DNA of 64,000 bases from Luethyella okanaganae (GTDB lineage Bacteria; Actinomycetota; Actinomycetes; Actinomycetales; Microbacteriaceae), in assembly GCF_042660285.1 (NCBI RefSeq), contig NZ_JBHSTP010000003.1, positions 506,248-570,247 on the forward strand, written 5' to 3'. A model generated the notes under the pieces. The model worked only from the letters and a program-made list of their open reading frames with translations. It searched no databases and was not told where the DNA came from. Shown here in pieces: positions 10,401-25,400 of this stretch (positions are counted from its first letter, which is position 1; the number at the start of each line of letters is the position of its first letter). A program made the translations under genes and the position numbers.

Positions 10401-13400
10401 TCGACATCGCCGTCAACGCCGTCGTCGGGTGGGATACGCTCGCCGAGATCGACCGCGACGTGCAGGGGACCTCCGTCGCCGTCGTCGCCGAATCCGAGAT
10501 CGTCAGCGAGGCGAAGTCGGTCGCCAGCGCGAAGGGCTCAGAGGAGTCCGACTCGAGCGGCGACAGCAAGGCCAACGGCGAGGTGAACGGCAACAACCCG
10601 AACACCCAGAGCACCTCGTCGTCGACCTCGGGCATGCCATCGTCGAACGGCGGCACGAACGGCTCCAATGGCGCCAATGGCGCCAACTCGCAGCAGAGCG
10701 GTCAGTCGGGCCAGAGCGGCAGCGGCGGCGACAGCAGCACCGGCGTCGCCGCGGCGATCGCCGTGAACTGGGTCGTCGCAACGTCCACCGCCCGCATCGC
10801 CGCGAACCGCGTTGTCACGGCGACCACCGGTGCCGTCACCGTGCGCTCGCTGTTCGCCGTTCGCGCGAACGCCTTCGGCATGGGTTCGGCGATCAACCTC
10901 GACAGCACCGGGGCACAAGTCGGCGCGACCATCGGCCTGAACGTGCAGGACATCACCAACCAGGCGTCGATCGGCGCCGGGGCGCACGTCACCGGTCAGA
11001 CCGGGATCATCGTCGAGGCCGGCGTGCCCGACGGCACCCACAACGACTTCATCGTGTGGTCGTTCGCCGCGGGCGGCGGCAAGAGCACCGCGTTCGCCGG
11101 TAGTGCCGCCGTGCAGATCCTGCTGCTCGCGACCAGTGCGTGGGTCGGCGCGGGTGCCGAGCTCGACGCACCGGCCGGCGGCATCGTCGTCGAGGCGAAG
11201 CAGCCGATGCGGCTGCAGAACCTCGCGATCTCCGGTGCCCTCTCGACCGGGGACGGCGCGGCCATCGGCGGCGCGTTCCTCGTGAACGTCCTCGAGATCG
11301 AGACGAAGGCGTGGATCGACTCGACCGGTGGCAACCCGAGCGACGTGGACGCATCCGGAACGATCGCCGTCACCGCGACGAGCACGCTCGAGGCACTCGT
11401 GCCCGAGGTGCCCGCACCGCTCAAGGGCAGGATCGACTGGCTCTCGCTCAGCAACGTCGCGATCGCGGGAGCCGCGAGTTCGGGCGGCGCGGCCGTGGTC
11501 GGCGCCTTCATCGTCGACATCTTCAACGTCGACACGCAGGCCTGGATCGGCGATGGCGCGCAGGTCAACCAAGAGGGCGCGGTCGGCGGCGCCGGCCAGA
11601 ACGTCACCGTGTCGGCCGAGGACGGCCTCACCATCGTCGACGTCGGCGGCACCCTGGCGCTCAGCAAGTCCTCCGCGAGCGTCGGCATCAGCGTGGTCGT
11701 CGAGATCGTGAACTCGAACGTGCGGGCACGCATCGGCACCGGGGCGTCCGTTCGCGCCGGCGGTTCGGTGACCGTGCAGGCGAAGGCGAGCGAGGATTGG
11801 TTCGTGCTGTCCGTCGCGGGAGGCGCGAGCGCCGGCTCGGTCGCCGCCAACGGTGCCGTGCTCGTGTTCGTCTTCAACCAAGGCGGCAGCGACCCCCAGG
11901 TGCTCGCGAGCATCGGGGCGAGTCTCGTCGACGCCCTCGGCGACGTCAACGTGCTCGCCAGCCGTGACGCCTCCGGGCCGTTCTCCTCTGGCAACCTCTC
12001 GATCTCCACGAGCTCGCCGGGCATCGGCGCATCCGTGACCGTTGTCGTGCGCGACAGCGATGTCACCGCCTCGATCGCCGGCGGCGCCGACATCCGCGCG
12101 GGCGACGACTTGACCGTCGAGGCGAAGCAGACCGGCGATTTCATCCTGCTCGCGGTGGGCGGCGCTGGCGGCCAGTCGGCCGGTGTCGGCGGCTCCGTCG
12201 TCGTCGACGTGCTCACCGACCGCACCACCGCCTCCATCGGCGCGGGTGCGAAGATCAATTGCGTCGGCCTCGGTTGCGCCAACTCGAGCGCGGCGCTCAC
12301 CCAGGACGTCGTCGTGAGCGCCTCCGACGACACCGACCTCCTCTCCCTTGCCGGCGTGCTCGCCGTTGGTGGAACCGTGGGTGTCGGCGTCGGGGTCGAC
12401 ATCGAAGCGATCAACAAGACGACGGCCACGTCCATCGGCAGCGGCGCCGTCGTGCGCGCGAACGGCGACGTCGTCGTGATCGCGAACTCGAGCGACGACC
12501 TCACCTCGATCTCGGTCGGCGGCGGAGGCGGCGGCACCGCAGCGGTCAATGTGAACGTGACCGTGCCCGTCATCACCATCACGACAACGGCGACGATCGG
12601 CACGAATGCCGACGTGCGCGCCGGCGGCAACGTGATCGTCTCCGCCGACGAGGCGATGTCGCTCTTCACCATCGCCGGCAACATCTCGGTCGCGGGCACC
12701 GCCGCTGTCGGCGCCGGCGTCGCAGTGCCCGTGGTGACCAAGACGACGACCGCGCTCATCGGCGCCGGCGCTCGCGTCACCGCGCTCGCGCTGGCGGGGC
12801 ACATCACCCACTCCACGGTGAACTCGGGCAGCTACGCGACGACGGGCACCGACGTGCGCTTCGACCCGCGCGGCACGCTCGGCGGCTGGCCGGTGCCGTT
12901 CCCGAACCCGTTCCCGCTCGGCTCGCAAGGCCTGCAGGCCGACGGCGCCACGATCCGGCTCGGCTACAACCATGGCTTCCAGCTTGGCCAGCAGGTCGTC
13001 TACGACGCGGGCGGAGGCGCCCCGATCGCAGGTCTCACGGACGGCGCGACGTACTACGTGATCCCGGTGTCCGCAACCGACATCCGGCTGTACCTGGAGC
13101 GCGGCCCCCCGGCGAACCCGAACTGCGCCGACCCCCTCCTCGTCTGCGGCCTGAGCCTGCCCGTCGGCGCCAAGATGGGCGAGAACCACCGGTTCGTCGC
13201 CACCACGCGACCCGGCGTCGCCTCGGACGTCTCAGCCAGGTTCACCGCGGAATACGCCGTCAACGTCGGATCCAACTACATCGTGCTGCCGTACGTCCTC
13301 TACGAAGACGACGGCACCACCCCCATGACGCTCCACAACGGAGACCCGGTGGTCTACAGCGCCGGCGGCGGCACCCCCATCGGCGGGCTCGTCGACGGGG

Positions 13401-16400
13401 CGAGCTACTACTTCTTCACGACGAACCCGGCGGACCCGGTCGACCTGAACCACGTGCAGCTCGTGCGCACGAAGTGCGAGGCCACCGGCAAGAAGCAAGA
13501 CTGCAACACTCCAGCCGACATCGCCCGCGGCACGCCGATCGACTTCACGTCGACCGGCAGCGGACGCTCGCACAGCCTCGTGCCCTCGGGAATGCTCCCG
13601 GCCGGCAACGCCGCCGAGTCGGGACCTCAGGTGATCACCGCACCCGTGCGCGCCGGCTTCGGCGGGGTCGCCATCGTAGCCTCGAACAGCGACTACCTCG
13701 GCTCCATCGGCATCGCCGCTGGCGGGGCAGGCACGGCCGCCGTGAGCCTCTCGGGTTCCATCGCCGTCGTCACGGTGCACACGACCGCCTCGATCGGCAG
13801 CGGTGCGCGCATCAACTGCGCGTTGGGCGACCTCCTGTGCGCCGCGAACGACGCCGGTGCATCGGGCAACCAGTCAGTGCTGGTCTCAGCCGTCGACAAC
13901 TTCCGTACCCTCGGCATCGCCGCCTCGATCGCGATCGGCGGCTCGGCCGGCGTCGGTGCCTCCGCGGCGGTGCGGGTCGTCGAGCTCCACACGGATGCGT
14001 TCCTCGGCACCGGGGTCGTGGTCAACGCGAAGAACAACATCGAGATCAGGGCGAACGCCAGCGACTCGGTCGTCTCGATCAACGCGGCCGCGGGTGGCGG
14101 CACCGTCGGCGTCGCCGGAACCGTCGGTGTCTCGGTGATCAAGGAGTTCACGAACGCCTACACCGGCATCGGCGACACGCTGCGCGCCGACAACAACATC
14201 GGCGTCTTCGCCTCCGCAGACTCGAAGCTCATCCTGATAACCGCCTCGATCGCCGCCGGATACGTCGGCGTGGGCGTCGGCGTCAGCGTCACCGTCGTCA
14301 CCAAGGAGACGAAGGCGTACCTCGGCCAGAACAACACCGTGGTCGTGAAGGCGCTGGGCGGCGGGCTCACCGGCGTCAGCAACGGCACGCTCGGCACGAA
14401 CGGGTTCCCGACCGCGCTGTTCCACGGGCTCGCCGTGCAGTCCGACTCGACCGAAAAGCTCTTCGGTCTCGTGGCGGGCGTCGGCGCCGGCTTCGTGGGC
14501 GTCACCGCCAACATCGGCGTCAACGTCTTCACCGTCACGACCCTCGCTTACATCGACCTCGGCACGAAGATCAATCAGGGCGCAGGCACCATCGTCGCCG
14601 GCGTCGGCGCCGGCCAGGGCGTTTCGGTCACAGCGACCGACCTGTTCGACTCGCTGACCTTCGCGGGCGGTGTCGCGGGTGGATTCGTCGGCGCCGCGGG
14701 CGGTATAGACATCGGCGTAGCGAGCATCAGCGTCACGGGCTACCTCGCGACGGGCACGGATGTCTGGGCGCAGGGCAGCGTCGCCGTCAACGCCCTGGCC
14801 ATCAAGCACGTGCAGTCCTACGCCGTCTCGATCGGCGGCGGCTTCGTCGGCGTCGCCGGGGCGGTCTCGGTCTGGTCGATCGGCACGGCGCCGACCGCGA
14901 GCTACTCCTCCGACGCGACCGGCCCGAAGCGCGGCCCCTGGCTCGGATCCACCCCGTACGACACCGGCGACGTCGTGACCTCCGGCGGCGCCACCTGGGT
15001 CGCGAAGGCGAACAGCACCGGCGTGCAGCCCGGCACCGATGGAACGAAGTGGCAGCAGGATGTGCCGCAGAACGCCACGAACGGCGAGGGCACGAACGGG
15101 CAGCATCAGGCCGACCAGGTCGCCTCAGGCACTGGCAGCGACACACCGGCATCCGTCTGGAGCAATGCGGTCAACTACGTCAAGGGTGACTACGTCACCC
15201 TCGACGGCGTGAAGTACCAGGCGACCGCGGATGTCTCGAACGGCGGTGCCGACCCCGCGCACAATTCGAGCTGGTACGCGGTGAAAGACGGCTGGAAGTC
15301 CGCGCTCGACGGCGCACCCGCCGACTCGACCCCGGCGTTCGTCACGGCAACCCTCTACGACACCGGCGACTATGTCACCTTCGGCGGACACCGGTACCGC
15401 GCCACGTCTACCTTCGTCTCCGGTTCGAGCCCGACGATCGACACGGCGCGTTGGGCGAATGCCGACGACGACTACCGCTTCCGGGTGTTCGGCGGCGCCG
15501 CGGCATCCGACTCGAGTGTCAACGGTTCATACACGGCGACGAGCCCAACCGCCGACCAGTTCACGCAAGCGGCGCCCCCGTCCGGGGTCTCAGCAGGCAT
15601 CTACGGCTCGGTGCACTCGATGCTCGCCGACGTGCGGGTGCGAACCAACGAGCGGGTCGACGTGTTCGTGCTCGCCGGCGCGGTGGCCGGTGGCGCGGGC
15701 GCCATCGGCGCGGGCATCGCGATCCTGAACATCGCCGGCAACGTCGACGCGGGCATCTACGGCGAGGCGATCGTCTCCGCGGCTGGCAAGGTCGTCGTGT
15801 CGGCGGAGCTCGACGAGGACGTGCTGGTCTTCGCGGTGACCGGCGCGGTCGGCGCGGTCGCGATCGCCGGCCAGATCCTGGTGCTCACCGACACCTCGAA
15901 GCAGACCGCGCACATCGACGACGACGCGGCGATCCCGCAGGCCGGCGGTGGCATCGAGGTCGCGGCGGTCTCCAGCAAGACCATCGCCGGATACGCGATC
16001 GGCATCACGCTCGCGGCGGGCGCCCTCGGCGCCGCCGTCTCCGTCATCGACATCGGCGGCGACACGAAAGCGCTCATCGGCGACGTCTCCATCGGGGCAT
16101 CGGGACCTGTCGGCGGCATCGGCGTCAACGCCACCGACCACTTCGACCCGACCGCGCTCGCAATCGGCGTCGTCGCCGGCGCAGGTCTGGCGCTCAGCGG
16201 AGTCGTCGCCATCGTCGAGTACTCGGGAGCCACGCGGGCCGCATCGTTCGCGCACGGCACCGTCGTGATGCCGGGCGGCGTGACCGTGAAGGCGCTCGGC
16301 GACCGCCAGCCGATCCACGGCGACACCGTCAACGTCGCCGTCGGCGGCGGTGTCTCGGTCGGATTCACGATCTCCATCGCGACGAGCGACCGTGACACCG

Positions 16401-19400
16401 AGTCGGAGCTCGGCGGGTCCGTGAACACCACCGGTGCGGTATTGGTGGAGGCCGACGCCCGCAACGTGGTCTCGGCCGACACGCCCGGCGTCGCCGTCGG
16501 CCTCGCCGCCATTGCCGCCATGATCCCGATCGCCACGGTCTCGGGGCACACGACAGCGACCGTGAGCGGGACGATCGCCGGCTCGTCGAGTGTCGCCGTG
16601 CACGCTATCGCCGAGAACCGGGCGAAGGCCGACGTCCTGGTGATCGGGATCTCGGGGCTCGGCGTCAACGTGGCCGTCGCCGTCGCCGAGATCTCGGCCG
16701 GAGCCGACGTCACCGCCGTCGTCACGGCCGGCGCCTCGATCACCTCGAGCGGCGCCGTCACCGTGCTCGCCGAGCTGAAGGGTCCAAACCTCCGCAACGA
16801 GGCCATCGCGGGGGGCCTGAACGTCGCAGCCGCACTCTTCGCCAGCGGGGCCGTCTTCGCCGCCCAAGCCGTGGTCGCAGGGGCGGTCAAAGCCCACCTC
16901 GACGGCAACGTCACGAGCTCGGCCTCGGTGCTGGTCAAGGCCAAGGGCGCCAACTATGCATCGACCGACCTCGTCGTGGTCGCCGGCGCCGGACTCGCGG
17001 GCATCGCCGTCAGCGTCGCAGACGCGCAGGTGCGCTCCACCGCCGTCGTGGAGGCCCGCTCCACCGACGCCGATGACGACCAGTCGATCGTCAGCAACGG
17101 ATCGATCGGCTTCGTGGCCGAGTCGGCGAACACCGCCGCCACCTCGACCGGCATGGGCGCAGGCGGCGCGCTCTTCGGCGTCAGCGTCTCGGTGCCGACC
17201 GCGCTCGTCGCCGGCGCGACCACCGCCTCCGTGCAGGGAGACCTCACCGCGGGCGCAGCAGGGGTCACCGTCTCCGCGATGAGCCACAACACGGCGACGA
17301 CCGAGGTGGTCATCGTCTCGATCGGCGGCCTCGGCGCCGTCGCCGTGAACGTCGCAGCAGCAGAGATCGCCGCCGCCGCCGCGACCGACGCGCTCGTGCT
17401 GGCCGGCTCCGTGGTGAGCGCGCCCGGTGGAGCGGTTCTCCTCACGGCCACCTCCACGAACTCGGCGACGGCCACGACCACCGCCATCGGCGCCGGACTC
17501 GGCGCCAGCGTGAGCATCCAGCGGAGCACGGCGATCGTCGCCGGTGGCACGAAGGCCTTCTTCGACGGTGCCATCCCGAGCACCGGCACGAAGACCGCGA
17601 GCCTCACCGTGCAGGCACGCGGCCGCAACCAGGCGGTCAGCGACACCGACGTCGTCACGGTCTCGCTCGGCCTCTCGGGCACCGCGGTCGTCTCCGAGGC
17701 AGAGGTGAGCGGCGACACCGTCGCCGTCGTCGACACGAACGCCTCCATCAACGTCTCGGGCGCCGTCTCGATCGACTCGCAGCTCACCACCGGCGGCAAC
17801 GGCCAGCAGAACTACGCGCTCGCGAAGGTCTATGGCGGATCGTTCGGCGGCATCTCCGCCGGCCTCGTCATCGCCACTGCGACGATCACGGGCGACGTCA
17901 TCGCGAAGCTCAACGGCGTGATCGCCGGTTCGGGCTCCGTCGCCGTCAACGCCGACTCCGTCATGCTGGCCGACGCCGACAGCACCTTCGTCAGCATCGG
18001 CGCGCTCACCCTTTCGGGTACCTCCACGATCGCCGACGTCGCGGCCGACACGATCGCCGGGGGCGATGGCGGCACCGCGAACACCTCTGGCGCGCTCATC
18101 GTCACGGCGGACTCGAGCTACACGGCGATCTCAGAGTCCGACGGGCCCACGATCGGCCTCTTCACGATCGACGTCAAGCTACCGAAGGCCCGCGTGAGCG
18201 GCGCGACTCGCGCCACCTACCTCGGCCAGCTCACGAACGGCACCTCGGCGACGGCGGCGGCGAACTCGCACAACACCGCGACGGCGGATGCCTCCGAGAT
18301 CATCGCCGTCGGCATCCTGGCGGCATCCGTCGCCTACGCGCTCGCCGAGGTCACCGCGACGACCGAGGCGGGCATCGGCGGCGCGACCGTCGGATCCGGT
18401 GCCGTGACGGTGAGTGCGACCTCGGACGACGATGCGACCGCAGCAGCCGGAGGCGGCGTCGGAGGCGGCCTCACCATTGCGCTCCTGCAGCCCGATGCGC
18501 AGGTGCTCGGCATCACGCGTGCGTTCGTCGGCAACGGCAAGACCGTCACCGCCGGTTCGCTGAACATCACAGCGACCGCCACTCCCGACGCCGAGGCCGA
18601 GGCGAAGATGGTGGGCATCTCGGCCCTCGCCGGCGTGCTCGTCGCCGGCCCGCTGGCGAAGGTCGGCGGCACGACCGAGGTGTACATCGGCTTCGACGAG
18701 ACCGTCACGCTCGGGTCGGGCGCCGCGGTGCTCACCGCGAACCGCGTAGCCAACGCGACGGCTTCGGCCACGAACTTCTCGCTCTCGCCGATCAGCATCT
18801 CCTTCGTCGACCTCGAGTCGACGACAGAGGGCACCATCGCCGCGCACATCGACGACCGGGCGGATGTCTCCGCCGGCAGCGTCGCTCTCACGGCGGGCGG
18901 CACGAGCACCCCGTCGGTCGAGAGCAAGGCCGTGCAGGTCACGATCATCGGCGTCTCGGGAGCCCAGGTCCGCGCGACCGATACCACGACGGTCGCGAGC
19001 TGGATCGGTCCGGCCGAAGGAGTCACCGCTGCAGACGGCAGCGACCCGACGAACGTGACGACCTCCGGCACGGGTATCACGGTCACCGCCTCGTATACAT
19101 CCAAGCCGTATGCCTCGTCGGTCGCGGCCGGATTCAGCATCGGCTTCTCAGGCGCCGTCGTGAAGGCGACCGCGACGTCGACGCCGACTGTGCTCGCCTA
19201 CCTCGGCGACCAGGCGCAGGCGATCGCCGGCGGCGGCGGCGCCGTGCGACTCGAGGCCGCGGCGATCGCCACCGCGATCGCGGATGCAGCCGGCTTCGGC
19301 GCGTCCCTCGGCGTCGGCGTCGGCATCACCTCGACGAAGGCGGACCTCCGCCCGACCGTCCGAGCATTCACTGTCGGCGGCGGAACGTTGAGTGGGGCCG

Positions 19401-22400
19401 TCGTCATGCTGCTCGCCCGGGCGAACGCCGATCTGAACGGCGTGGCTGTCGCACCGACGTACACCTACAACACGGTCATCGGCGACGCGACCCCGACCGT
19501 CGTCGCGCCGGCCTTCGCCCGGGTCTCGCTCGGCTCCGTCGCCTTGATCGCCGGCATCGCGGGCGGCTCGGCGGAAGCGATCAACTCGCCGACCGTGAAG
19601 GCGGTCGTCGGCTTCGGCACCGCCGTCACCGCGACCGGTTCCCTGAACGTCGTCGCCCGCTCGTTCGGCGACTCGCAGGTCGACGGCTTCGCCCTCGCCG
19701 CCGGCCTCGGTGCCGGCATCGGCGTCGTGAGCGGGACCGCGACCTCCGGCGGCGGTGTGAACGCAGAGTTCAACGGCACCTCCGGCACCATCGGGACAGC
19801 GAACGTGCTGAGTGCGGTCGCCGTCAAGGCCCTCGCTCAGGGTCGTGGATTCAGCGGGGCGCTCGGTGTCGCCGTGACCGTCGGCAACCAGACCGTCACC
19901 GTGAACCCGACCGTCAACACGCTCGTCGGCGGCTCGCTCATCGGAAGCGGCCCAGTGGTCGTGAAGTCGGATGTCCGCACCTCCGCCATCGCCGAGTACC
20001 GTGCCCTGCAGCTGGCCGCATTCGCGGCCGCGGGCACGGCGAACATCAACGCCACGGACTCCTCGAACATCCGCACCGCGGTCACGGGCACCGGAACGGT
20101 GCGGAGCACCGGATCCAACGCCTCCGTGCTTGCCTGGCACAACTTCGACGGCACGAGGTTCCTCTCCGAGAACCTCGTGGATGCCTCGGTGAAGCAGGTC
20201 TCCGCCTCGCTGCTCCTTGCCATCGGCACCGCTTCGCTGCACGCTGTCGCACAGGCGACGACGAAGGCCGAGGTCGAGGCGGGTGCGACCCTCGCGGCAC
20301 CGAACGGCGTCGTGAGCCTCCAGGCGCTCTCGGGCAACTACGCGGAGTCCTACTATCAGCGCACAGCAGGCGCCCTCATCAGCATCGCGCCGAGTTCGAA
20401 CCCGAGTGCGACGGCTTCCGGCACCACGCAGGCGAACCTCCTCGGCCACGTTCGCGTGTTCGACGGCGTGAACTATCTGAGCGGCGCGACCACCCTGACC
20501 GTGCTCGCGCAGGCCAACGACATCGCCACAGCGGGCATCAAGAACATCGGCGGCGGCGCGATCACGATCGCCGACTCCGATTCGACCGCCCAGGGAACGC
20601 CGGGTGTCACGGCGACGCTCGGCGGCGCGACATCCGTCATCATCGTCAACGGCCACATCACCGCGACCTCCACGAGCTCGAACGACGCCGACGCGAGCAC
20701 GTACAGCGCGACCGGTGGCATCCTGAACGTGTCGACCTTCAAGGCACGCGCATCGATGACCCCGACAGCGAGCGCGCTCATCACCGGCGGCGCCTCGATC
20801 ACGGCAAACGGAACGGTGACGCTGAAAGCCTCGTCGAACCCGCCGCTTCCGGCCGCCTCGGACGGCACGTTCGACGCTGTCAACGGGGTCGACGGCGCGA
20901 CGCACTCCATCACGTTCAGCTCGACGCACAACGCCACCGCCGGAGACGTCGTCACCTACAACACCCTTGGACAGCCGACCATCTCGGGCCTGACACCCGG
21001 CCGCCAGTACGCGGTGATCGTCATGGACGGCGACACCGTGCAACTCGGCGTCGTGTTCAGCAGCTCGAACGTGGACACCGCGAAGGACATCATCGACTTC
21101 GGACTCCGCAAGCACCTGCTGAACACCGGCGACGTGCTGCTCTACCAGCTGGTGAGCGGCAACCCGCTGAGCGCGATCGGTGGGTTGTCGGCCGGCACCC
21201 TCTACGAGGTCTTCACGGTCGACGACTACAAGATCAAGCTCCGCCCCATCGGCTTCACCACGGTAACCGACACGGTGAACGCGAGTGCTGTCGACAATGG
21301 CACGCACGTCATCGGGGGCTCGAGCGGATTCGGCAATGGCGACTACGTCAGCTACCACGCGCTGGCGCCGCTCGCGACGTTCAGCAGAGGGCAGGTCAAC
21401 ACGTTCTGGAACGACGGCGCCAAGCAGTGGCAGCCGACCGTCGGCAGCAACACGAACAACATCTCTTTCGCCGTCGACGCCGATCACAACGACAGCTTCG
21501 ACGACATCGGCCTCGCCAGCGGCGAACTCGTGCTCTACGCGTCCAGCGGAGCGGCGATCGGCGGCCTCGTGAACGGTGTCTACTACTGGGTGATCCGCAA
21601 GTCGGGCAGCAGCTATCAGCTGGCCGACAGCAAGTGCCACGCGACGGGACTCGCCGCGGACTGCGGCGGCTCGGCTCAGTCGATCGTGCCGATCGTGCTG
21701 AACCCCGCGACATCCGGCCCACTCGTCGTGCACTCCCTGACCAGGGCGAACAATGCGCCGATCAACGGGCTCGTCGACGGCAACGGCTACTTCGTCGTCG
21801 GATGCCCAGCGGGCGGGTGCGACGCGGCCGGCTACCAGCTGTCGAACTCGAACGGTGGCCCCGCGATCCTCATCACGCATAGCGCGACGACGATCGACGG
21901 CATCGGATTCTCGTTCACCGGCGGACCCCACCAGCTCCGCACGGAGGGCATCAACCTCACGAGCCAGGGTGCGACGGTGCAGCAGCTCGTCTTCGCCATC
22001 GCACCCGTCGCGGGGCCGGCGCCGAAGAGCGAGAAGCTCGACGGCATCGGACAGGCGATCCCGTTCTCGGCGGTCGGCGGCGATCAGATCGTCTCGGCCT
22101 CGGCCACCGGCGGCGGAGGAGGCGCGATCAGCGTCTCCACGGCGAAGTCGTGGGCGGTCTCGAAGGCCACCGTCTCGGCCATGGTCGGCGCGAACGCCCA
22201 GGTCACGGCCGACGCGATCGTCATCACCACAGACGGGCACTCCGACGCGAAGACCGTCTCCTCCAACGACAGCGGCGGCCTCATCTCGGTGAACGGCGCC
22301 GAGGCCGAGACCGACGTCTACCTGAGCAGCACCGTCATCGTGGCATCCGGCGCGGTCCTCACCTCGGTCCACGACACCTCGGTGATCGCGAACGGCTCCC

Positions 22401-25400
22401 TGCACCCGATCATCATCGCCTCCTCGGGATCGGGTGGCCTTTTCGCCGGTGGCAGCGGCGGCGAGACCGCGCGGCTCGACTACGTGACGCTTGCCGACGT
22501 CGATGGAGCCATCTCAGCCGGCGACCACGCCACGGTCGAGGCGCACACCAGCATCTTCGGGTACGCGGCGGGCACCGCCGACGTCGGCGGCCTCGGGGTC
22601 AACGCCGACACCTACACCGACTTCCACGTCGGCGACGGCGCATCCAAGACCTGGAGTGGCACCGCGTACAACCTCTGGGGCGCCTCGGCGTCGACGCTCG
22701 CCGACATCGCCGGCGACGTCACCGGCCGCTTCGTCGCCCTCAACGCGGTCGTCGACCCCGTCAGCATCGAAGCCCGCTCCGACACGCACGCCACCGCCTT
22801 CGGCGCGAACTCCGACGCCGAGACCTACGTCCACATCTTGGGCGCCGCGCTCGTCACCCTGCGCGGCACCGCCAAGATCAACGGGCAGGTCGCGACGCTC
22901 CTGAACGCCGAGTACCGCAATTACAACGTCATCGCCCACGCACACGCGGGCTGTGGATGCTTCGGCGGCGACACCGACGGCGATGCGACCATCGACGTCG
23001 ACACCACCGCGAAGGTCGACGGCCTGCCCGGCTCCGTCATCCGCACCGCCGACCTGACGGTGGCCGTGAACCAGAAGGCGACCTCCGGAAGCTTCAACCG
23101 CGACGACTCGCGGTCGGGCGGATTCCTCGACTTCGGCAATGCCTCGGAGCACGGCGCCTCGACCGTGAAGCGGCAGATCTTCTGGGAGGTCCGCGTCATC
23201 ATGCTCGGCGAGCCGAGTCCGTGGCTCGAGATCGACGCGAGCGGCACGATCACGAAGATCGTGAACGTGAAGGTCTGCAACGACACGGGCATGACGAGCT
23301 GCTTCGAGGACAACCCCGTCACCGGCGTGCACACGCAGGGCACGCTCACCGGCGGCACCTTCTATGTCGATGACATCGTCTACGATCGCGGTGCGAACGC
23401 GCGCTTCCTCGCCAACGATCTCACCGGGGTCTGCGGGGCCAACGGCGGCGGCTGCGCACCCCTCGGCGACATCTGGGGCCGCGGCGGCGTCTTCGAGTTC
23501 CAGCAGACCTGGGACTTCGTGAAGCTCGTCAACGCCTCCCACTACAACATGGTCACGAACATCATCGATGTCGTGAACACGCTGAACTCGCCGCTCATCG
23601 ACATCCGTGTCGATCACATCCCCGCTGGCACGGGCACGAACACCCCTGGCCTCGATTCGGGTGCGCCCGCACCGTCGTTCGACTTCGACATCGGGTACAA
23701 GTTCCCGCCGACGCTCGTGCTGATCACCAACACGTGCGCGTTCACCTGCCCGGTGCAGAATCCGTTCATCCGGCTCGACGACTACGTCGAGAACCCGATC
23801 GGCACGACGCGCATCGCCAACGCGTCGGGCGACATCCTCTCGGGCCCCGGCAACGAGCTCATCCGCACGAACGTGCTCGACCTCGATGCCCCGCGCGGGA
23901 ACATCGGCCACCAGAGCCCAACCCACGCCAACCCCGACCTCGAGCGCAACCCGATCATGGTCGAGCTCGTGAAGTTCATCCATCCCGACCCCGCGTTCTG
24001 CCAGGACCTCGGACTCGGTGCCGCGCCGTGCCTCTACGACGTCGTCGTCACGGTCGACGCAGGCGCGGACGCGGTGCTCGACCTCACGGTCTTCCGTCGC
24101 ACCGACGAGGCGCTCGGCAACGCGATCACCGTCGTGATCGACCACGTCAACGCGGGCGACGACGTCGACCTGGTGCTGAACGACAGCAAGGCAGGCGACG
24201 ACGTGGGCTCGCTCACGCTCGTCGAGGTCGAGCTGTACAACCCCGGCACGCCGTACTATCACTTCACGTTCCCGAACACGTACAATCCGGCGCTCACCGA
24301 CGGTGGTCCGCTCTCGCCGTGCCCCGGCGGCGCCTGCGGCAACGGCTCCGGCACATACGAGACGCATTTCCGGCCGGACGGCTCGAACCCGAGCCTCGCG
24401 CACATCCTCCGCGCCCTCGGCACCGACAACGACGGTGAGATCGACTCGAGGTACGACTTCACCGCCGTACGCGCGGGCGACGACATCGACATCTGCCACG
24501 TGACGACCGGCGGCGAGGAGCCGAAGACCTGCTTCACGACGCAGATCGACAGCGGATCGCACGCGGTGACGGCCGATGCGACGCCGGACACGACGATCGA
24601 CATCGTCATCGACACGGATGTCGCGTGGAGCGGCGGAAGCCCGATCGCGTCGCCCGTCGACGACCCAGGCATGGCCGTGAACGTGCGCCAGATCTTCATC
24701 CGCACCAATGGTGACATCACCGCCACCGAGCTCGTGGGCGACCTGCTCGTCGGCCACATCCACTCGACGAACGGAGACGTGACGCTGCACTCGCCGATGC
24801 GGATCCTCGACGCAGACGGCCGCCCCACGATCGACGTCACCGGCGTCAACATCACGATGTACGCGGGGGAGGACGGCGGCGTCGGCGGCATCGGCCTTCC
24901 GACCGACTTCCTCGAGATCAACACCTCGGTACTCGACCCGACGTGGGACGACGTGTCCGACGGCGTGCTGAAGGCGTACGACACGGCGTCCGACGACGAG
25001 CTGACCCTCGGCATCTTCATCGACGAGCTGACCGGTGATCTGCCGCTCTCCGAGGTCTTCACCGCGGGCAGCGCGTCGCTCGCCACCGGCAACGTCTCGG
25101 TGCGCGCCACGGCCGGTTCGGTGCTCAACGCCCGCCTCGACGACGGCGACGACATCCGTGGCCAGGCGGTCGACATCGACGCGAACGGCGGCTCCATCGG
25201 CCTGCAGTCGAAGGACGTCATGATCGACTCCGGTCGTGCGCCTCCGTTCGAGTGCGTCAACCTCAATTGCGGCAACAACCTGAACGGCACCTCAGACGCG
25301 GCCCTCTCGACCGCCGGTGACGACGTGGCCCTCGAAGCCACGCAGGGCATCTACCTCACCGAGACGGACGCCTATCTGCGCCTCGTTCTGGCGCACTCCC

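Noticed and set aside
6000..23000. Possible CRISPR or satellite array inside the giant gene
   Set aside because: The repetition is at the protein level (diverged beta units), not exact DNA repeats with unique spacers.
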